DNA of 17,704 nt, taken from the NCBI GenBank assembly GCA_021789735.1, contig JAJYJB010000012.1, positions 1-17,704 of the forward strand, read 5' to 3'. The notes beneath the pieces were generated by a model. That model ran no database searches. It saw nothing but the letters and a program-made list of their open reading frames with translations, and had not been told where the DNA came from. Position 1 is the stretch's first letter. Every line of letters begins with the position of its first letter. The DNA is from Nitrospirota bacterium. GTDB lineage: Bacteria > Nitrospirota > Thermodesulfovibrionia > Thermodesulfovibrionales > JdFR-88. Positions 14,487-17,704 of the stretch are shown here, piece by piece. A program made the position numbers and the translations under genes.

Positions 14487-15143
14487 TTACTTTTTCTCAG
14501 CCTTGGCCTCGCCCTCTTCCTTTTCCTTGCCCTTCTTTATGACCTCGGGCTCGGCGGTCTCAGCGGTGGGCGCGGCCGCCTCTTCTTCCTTGGGCAGCGC
14601 CACGGTGGCCACTACTTCTTCGCCGTGGGTGAGCACCTTTATGCCTTCGGGCAGGCTCAGGTCGCGCACGTGTATGGAATGTCCGGCCCCAAGCCCGGAG
14701 ACGTCCACATTGATGTGGCCGGGTATTTTGTCCGGAAGGCATTCTATTTCTATCTGGGACACGCCGTACTGGAGCGCCCCGCCATCCCTTTTGACGCCGA
14801 TGGGCTCTCCCACTATGTGTATGGCAGCCACGACCTTTATGTTCTCTTTAAGGGAGACCTCGAAGAAGTCCGTGTGCAGCAGTTCCCTGTTGACCGGGTC
14901 TACCTGGTAGTCCTTCACCAGGGCCAGGCGGCTCTCGCCGTCCGGGAACTGGAGGTTCACGATGACCTGCTCGCCGCCGGACCTGTGCAGGAAGCGCACA
15001 AGCTCTGGCTTGTCCAGCTGTATGGGCAGCGCTTTGCCCTCCCTGTATATCACGCCCGGGATAAGGCCCTTTCTCCTGAGGGACCTGGCGATCCCCTTGC
15101 CGGAGACCTCTCTTTTTTCAGCCTTTATGCTAGTCTTTTCCAT
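14487..15143 (-). CDS. rplY: 50S ribosomal protein L25 / general stress protein Ctc
   Basis: 218 residues, the long (Ctc/TL5-type) form of L25. The N-terminal 5S rRNA-binding domain (about 1-95) shows KREVSGKGIARSLRRKGLIP and GVIYREGKALPIQL. The C-terminal beta domain (about 96-185) includes EPIGVKRDGGALQYGVSQIE and IPGHINVDVSGLGAGHSIHV. It ends in a Lys/Glu/Ala-rich tail. L25 binds 5S rRNA in the central protuberance of the large subunit. The start has a near-perfect GAAGGAGGT seven bases before the ATG. It follows prs by 14 bases, in the common prs-rplY-pth arrangement. Confidence 0.96.
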   Translation of the reverse strand: MEKTSIKAEKREVSGKGIARSLRRKGLIPGVIYREGKALPIQLDKPELVRFLHRSGGEQVIVNLQFPDGESRLALVKDYQVDPVNRELLHTDFFEVSLKENIKVVAAIHIVGEPIGVKRDGGALQYGVSQIEIECLPDKIPGHINVDVSGLGAGHSIHVRDLSLPEGIKVLTHGEEVVATVALPKEEEAAAPTAETAEPEVIKKGKEKEEGEAKAEKK

Positions 15144-15157
15144 TTCAAAAACCTCCT

Positions 15158-16099
15158 TCAGACGAAAAGAGAACTTATCGAGGATTCCTCATGAATCCTT
15201 TTTATCGCTTCGGCAAACAGGGGGGCCACGGAGAGCACCTTCAGTTTCGGGCACTGGGCCTTCTTGCTGTCAAGCGGTATCGTGTCCGTCACTATGAGCT
15301 CCTCTATGGCGGAGTTGTTCAGCCGGTTCACCGCAGGGCCGGAAAGGACGGCGTGGGTGCAGGCGGCGCACACCTTCCTGGCCCCTTTCTGCTTCAGGGC
15401 GTCGGCAGCCTGGGTTATGGTGCCGGCGGTGTCTATCATGTCGTCCAGCAGCACAACGTCCCTGCCTTCAACGGACCCGACGACGTTCATTACCTGGGAG
15501 ACGTTCGCTGCCTCCCGGCGCTTGTCTATGATGGCTATGGAGGCCTTGAGCCTTTTTGCGAAATTCCTTGCCCGCTCCACTCCTCCCGCGTCAGGCGAGA
15601 CGATGACCAGGTCCTTGAACTGGCATGTCTTTATGTACTCGAAGAGCACCGGAGAGGCGTAGAGGTGGTCCACCGGGATGTTGAAGAACCCCTGTATCTG
15701 GCCCGCGTGCAGGTCTATGGTCAGAAGCCTGTTTGCTCCCGCCACGGTGAGCAGGTCCGCCACGAGCTTCGAGGATATTGGCACCCTGGGCTGCACCTTT
15801 CTGTCCTGCCTGGCATATCCATAATACGGCATGACCGCCGTTATCCTTCCGGCTGAGGCGCGCTTCAGGGCATCGAACATCAACAGCAGCTCCACGAGGT
15901 TCTCATTCACGGGCGTGCAGGTGGACTGTATCACGAAAACATCCGCTCCCCGGACGTTCTCGTTTATCTGGAGCATTATCTCCCCGTCGCTGAAGTTTGT
16001 TATGGTGGCGTCTGTCAACGGGACGTTCATGCTCTTTGAGATCGCCTGCGCCAGCGCCCTGTGCGAGTTGCCCGAAACTATCCTGATGCCAACCGGCAT
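15158..16099 (-). CDS. prs: ribose-phosphate pyrophosphokinase (PRPP synthetase)
   Basis: 313 residues, normal for class I enzymes. It transfers pyrophosphate from ATP to ribose 5-phosphate to make PRPP for nucleotide, histidine and tryptophan synthesis. Motifs: FSDGE at 36-40, the ATP-binding RQDRK at 97-101, DLHAGQIQGFF with H131, the flexible-loop residues KRREAANV (193-200), and the PRPP-binding loop DDMIDTAGT at 219-227. Everything expected for activity is present. ATG 16099 fits the family N-terminus (xIRIVSGNSH); its nearest Shine-Dalgarno (AAAGGA) is about 16 bases away, which would fit an upstream ATT codon better. It lies 82 bases downstream of tRNA-Gln. Confidence 0.97.
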   Translation of the reverse strand: MPVGIRIVSGNSHRALAQAISKSMNVPLTDATITNFSDGEIMLQINENVRGADVFVIQSTCTPVNENLVELLLMFDALKRASAGRITAVMPYYGYARQDRKVQPRVPISSKLVADLLTVAGANRLLTIDLHAGQIQGFFNIPVDHLYASPVLFEYIKTCQFKDLVIVSPDAGGVERARNFAKRLKASIAIIDKRREAANVSQVMNVVGSVEGRDVVLLDDMIDTAGTITQAADALKQKGARKVCAACTHAVLSGPAVNRLNNSAIEELIVTDTIPLDSKKAQCPKLKVLSVAPLFAEAIKRIHEESSISSLFV

Positions 16100-16181
16100 G
16101 GAATGAATACCGTTTCCTTTCAGTTTATATAAAGTAAGTCAAATAAAAAGCAGAGATGACCGCTTTAATTAAAAGGCCAAA

Positions 16182-16256
16182 TGGCTGGGGCGGGAGGATT
16201 CGAACCTCCAAATGGGAGATCCAAAATCTCCTGACTTGCCGTTTGTCGACGCCCCA
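16182..16256 (-). tRNA. tRNA-Gln (anticodon TTG)
   Basis: A 75-nt cloverleaf including encoded CCA. The acceptor stem TGGGGCG (16256-16250) pairs with CGCCCCA (16192-16186), followed by GCCA. The anticodon stem GGAGA/TCTCC encloses the loop TTTTGGA with anticodon TTG, and the T-arm is GGAGG-TTCGAAT-CCTCC. The U1-A72 first pair is typical of glutamine tRNA. It sits between ispE and prs and is probably cut out of a shared transcript. Confidence 0.96.
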
Positions 16257-16305
16257 AACGCACGCCTAAAAATCTCCTCTTGCCCTTCTATGCCCAGTAT
16301 GTCCG

Positions 16306-17157
16306 TCACGCCCCGCCGGTCCCGCAAACGGTCCTTGCAGTCCTGCACCACCAGGACATCTTTCCGGCCGCCTGCCTGGCGGCCTCTTCGTCCCCGAAAA
16401 CGCCGAAAACCGACGAGCCGCTGCCGCTCATCATGACGTATGATGCGCCTTCCCGTTTAAGGGCGTTTTTTATGCGGCTTATCTCCGGGTAGGCCGGCAG
16501 CACTCCGGTCTCAAGGTCGTTGCCGCCGAGGGCATCCAGGCTTTCCAGATCCCCCTCCCTGAGAGCGCGAATGAACAGTTTAATATTGTTGCGGGCTTTT
16601 GTCAACCTTGTATAGCTGGTAAGCGCCCTGTAAGCCCAGGGGGTGGAGACGCCAAAGGAAGGCTTTACGATGAGCAGTGCAAAGGACCTCTCCAGCCCTA
16701 CGGGCTCCGTTATCTCCCCGCGGCCGGACACAAGCGAGCACCGCGCTCCCAGGAAGAAGGGCACGTCGGAGCCCAGCTTCGCCCCCAGGCGCGACAGCTC
16801 CGCAGCGGAAAGGCCCAGGCCCCAAAGCCTGTTCAGCCCCAGAAGCGCGCTTGCCGCATCCGAACTGCCGCCGCCCAGCCCCGCTTCCGTTGGGACATTC
16901 TTTTTGAGCGTGATCCTGGCCCCCATTTCGGTCCCCGCCTGTTCCTTCAGAAGAAGCGCGGCCTTCCAGACGGAATTTTCATAGGTGGGGATTGCGCAGT
17001 TGGCCTCCAGGGAGAGCGTGTCCGAGGCCTCGAAGCTCAATTCGTCCCCAAGGTCCACGCACTGCATGAGGGAACGGACCTCATGGTATCCGTCGTCCCT
17101 CTTTCCCGGAATGAAAAGGAACCAGTTGATCTTTGCTGGGGCGGACTGGGTGAGCAT
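16306..17157 (-). CDS. ispE: 4-(cytidine 5'-diphospho)-2-C-methyl-D-erythritol kinase
   Basis: 283 residues, a GHMP kinase of the MEP isoprenoid pathway that phosphorylates CDP-ME at the 2-hydroxyl. The catalytic Lys (K9 in APAKINWFL), the substrate segment RDDGYHE (20-26), the phosphate loop PTEAGLGGGSSDAAS (89-103), the catalytic Asp (D131 in GSDVPFF) and the C-terminal motif MSGSGSSVFGVF are all intact. The last ~17 residues (MSWWCRTARTVCGTGGA) are Trp/Cys-rich and not family-typical. The ATG lacks a clear Shine-Dalgarno and lies 22 bases after the TPR gene, suggesting expression from the same transcript. tRNA-Gln follows 49 bases downstream. Confidence 0.96.
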   Translation of the reverse strand: MLTQSAPAKINWFLFIPGKRDDGYHEVRSLMQCVDLGDELSFEASDTLSLEANCAIPTYENSVWKAALLLKEQAGTEMGARITLKKNVPTEAGLGGGSSDAASALLGLNRLWGLGLSAAELSRLGAKLGSDVPFFLGARCSLVSGRGEITEPVGLERSFALLIVKPSFGVSTPWAYRALTSYTRLTKARNNIKLFIRALREGDLESLDALGGNDLETGVLPAYPEISRIKNALKREGASYVMMSGSGSSVFGVFGDEEAARQAAGKMSWWCRTARTVCGTGGA

Positions 17158-17179
17158 AGGGGGCTTTCTTTTTTCTTGT

Positions 17180-17704
17180 TTACTTTTGTTTTTGTATCTG
17201 GTCTATCTTTTTTTGAACTCTTTCCCTCAGGCCTTTTTCCTTCGCGCCGAACTCCAGGGATTTTTTCCATGCGTTGACGGCGTCCTGTTTCCTGTTAAGG
17301 GACATGTAGACATCGCCAAGGTGCTCGAGGACAACAGGGTCTTTCTTATCCAGCCCGGCCGCGCGGGTAAGCTCCGCCAGGGCGTGGTTATACCTGCCCA
17401 TCTTGTAGTAGATCCACCCAAGGCTGTCTATTATATAGCCGCGCCCGGGTTTGAGCGTCAACGCCTTCTGCACCATGGCAAGCGCGCTGTCCAGCTTGAT
17501 GCCCTTTTCCGCGTAGCTGTACCCGAGGTAGTTCAGGGCGTCCGCATGCGAGGGGTTTATCTGGAGGACCCTTTTCATCTGGGCCACCATGTCGTCGAAC
17601 CGGCCGGTCTTCTCGTAAACCATGCCCATGTAGAAGTGCAGCTCGTCATTGTTCGGGTACTTGCCCAGGCCGTCCGACAGGACGGATCCGGCCGCCTTGT
17701 AATC
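17180..17704 (-). CDS. tetratricopeptide-repeat protein (partial, N-terminus outside window)
   Basis: The visible 174 codons are open to the window edge, so the start lies beyond 17704. At least three to four TPR units are seen, for example around ELHFYMGMVYEKTGRFDDMV, ALNYLGYSYAEKGIKLDSAL, IIDSLGWIYYKMGRYNHALA and VLEHLGDVYMSLNRKQDAVN, each with the W/Y/L-G-A/Y-A-P spacing. It ends with a charged helix (LRERVQKKIDQIQKQK). TPR arrays mediate protein-protein contacts; without the N-terminus I cannot tell whether it is a lipoprotein or has other domains. It precedes ispE by 22 bases and is probably co-transcribed. An internal ATG at 17629 is not a credible start because the TPR pattern continues upstream of it. 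Confidence 0.93.
   Translation of the reverse strand, partial: DYKAAGSVLSDGLGKYPNNDELHFYMGMVYEKTGRFDDMVAQMKRVLQINPSHADALNYLGYSYAEKGIKLDSALAMVQKALTLKPGRGYIIDSLGWIYYKMGRYNHALAELTRAAGLDKKDPVVLEHLGDVYMSLNRKQDAVNAWKKSLEFGAKEKGLRERVQKKIDQIQKQK

Noticed and set aside
16170..16190. Hairpin GCC-ATTT-GGC with a T-run after tRNA-Gln
   Set aside because: The stem is only three base pairs and uses the tRNA's own CCA end; too weak to call a terminator.

Overview
This window is mostly chromosomal housekeeping DNA from a Gram-negative (diderm) bacterium. The evidence for a diderm is a type II secretion gene block, a periplasmic multihaem cytochrome c and LysM/TPR envelope-type proteins. Gene content (GspN-containing secretion block, doubled-CXXCH cytochrome, ispE / tRNA-Gln / prs / L25 / pth order) and frequent AGG (Arg) and ATA (Ile) codons in a fairly GC-rich background suggest a Desulfobacterota- or Nitrospirota-like lineage. 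That is an inference; no single gene here fixes the taxonomy.

Layout. (1) 1-222: the 3' end of a 23S rRNA gene, with no 5S rRNA gene before the next CDS. (2) 412-1836 (+): rpoD, the primary sigma factor, with its own strong promoter and a bidirectional terminator at about 1859-1890. (3) 3741-1921 (-): rpmB (L28, a 59-residue gene that is easily missed), dciA (DUF721 helicase-loader family), and a LysM envelope protein. (4) 3840-7676 (+): infB, rbfA and an NrnA-type DHH phosphoesterase, ending at a strong bidirectional terminator. This is the core of the classical nusA-infB operon without rimP/nusA in front or truB/rpsO behind. (5) 8298-7738 (-): a lone exported tetrahaem cytochrome c. (6) 13639-8444 (-): gspG-H-I-J-K-L-M-N, the pseudopilins plus inner-membrane assembly-platform half of a type II secretion system. 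gspC, D, E and F are not in the window. (7) 17704-13855 (-): a TPR protein (cut by the window end), ispE, tRNA-Gln(UUG), prs, rplY/ctc and pth.

How it works together. Regions 1-4 and 7 are information-processing and central-metabolism genes: transcription initiation, translation initiation, 30S maturation, nanoRNA turnover, isoprenoid and PRPP synthesis, and peptidyl-tRNA recycling. Region 6 should build the periplasmic pseudopilus (GspG shaft; GspH/I/J/K tip) and its inner-membrane anchor (GspL/M). It would need a GspE ATPase, GspF, a GspD secretin and GspC encoded elsewhere.

I found no convincing new defence, mobile or biosynthetic system, no CRISPR array and no insertion sequence. The best second-look items are a predicted leaderless promoter at gspG, the overlapping opposed promoters between rpmB and infB, the 5S-less rRNA operon end next to rpoD, and the split gsp and infB clusters. 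There is no gene-free stretch longer than 300 bases; the longest is 215 bases, between pth and gspG.
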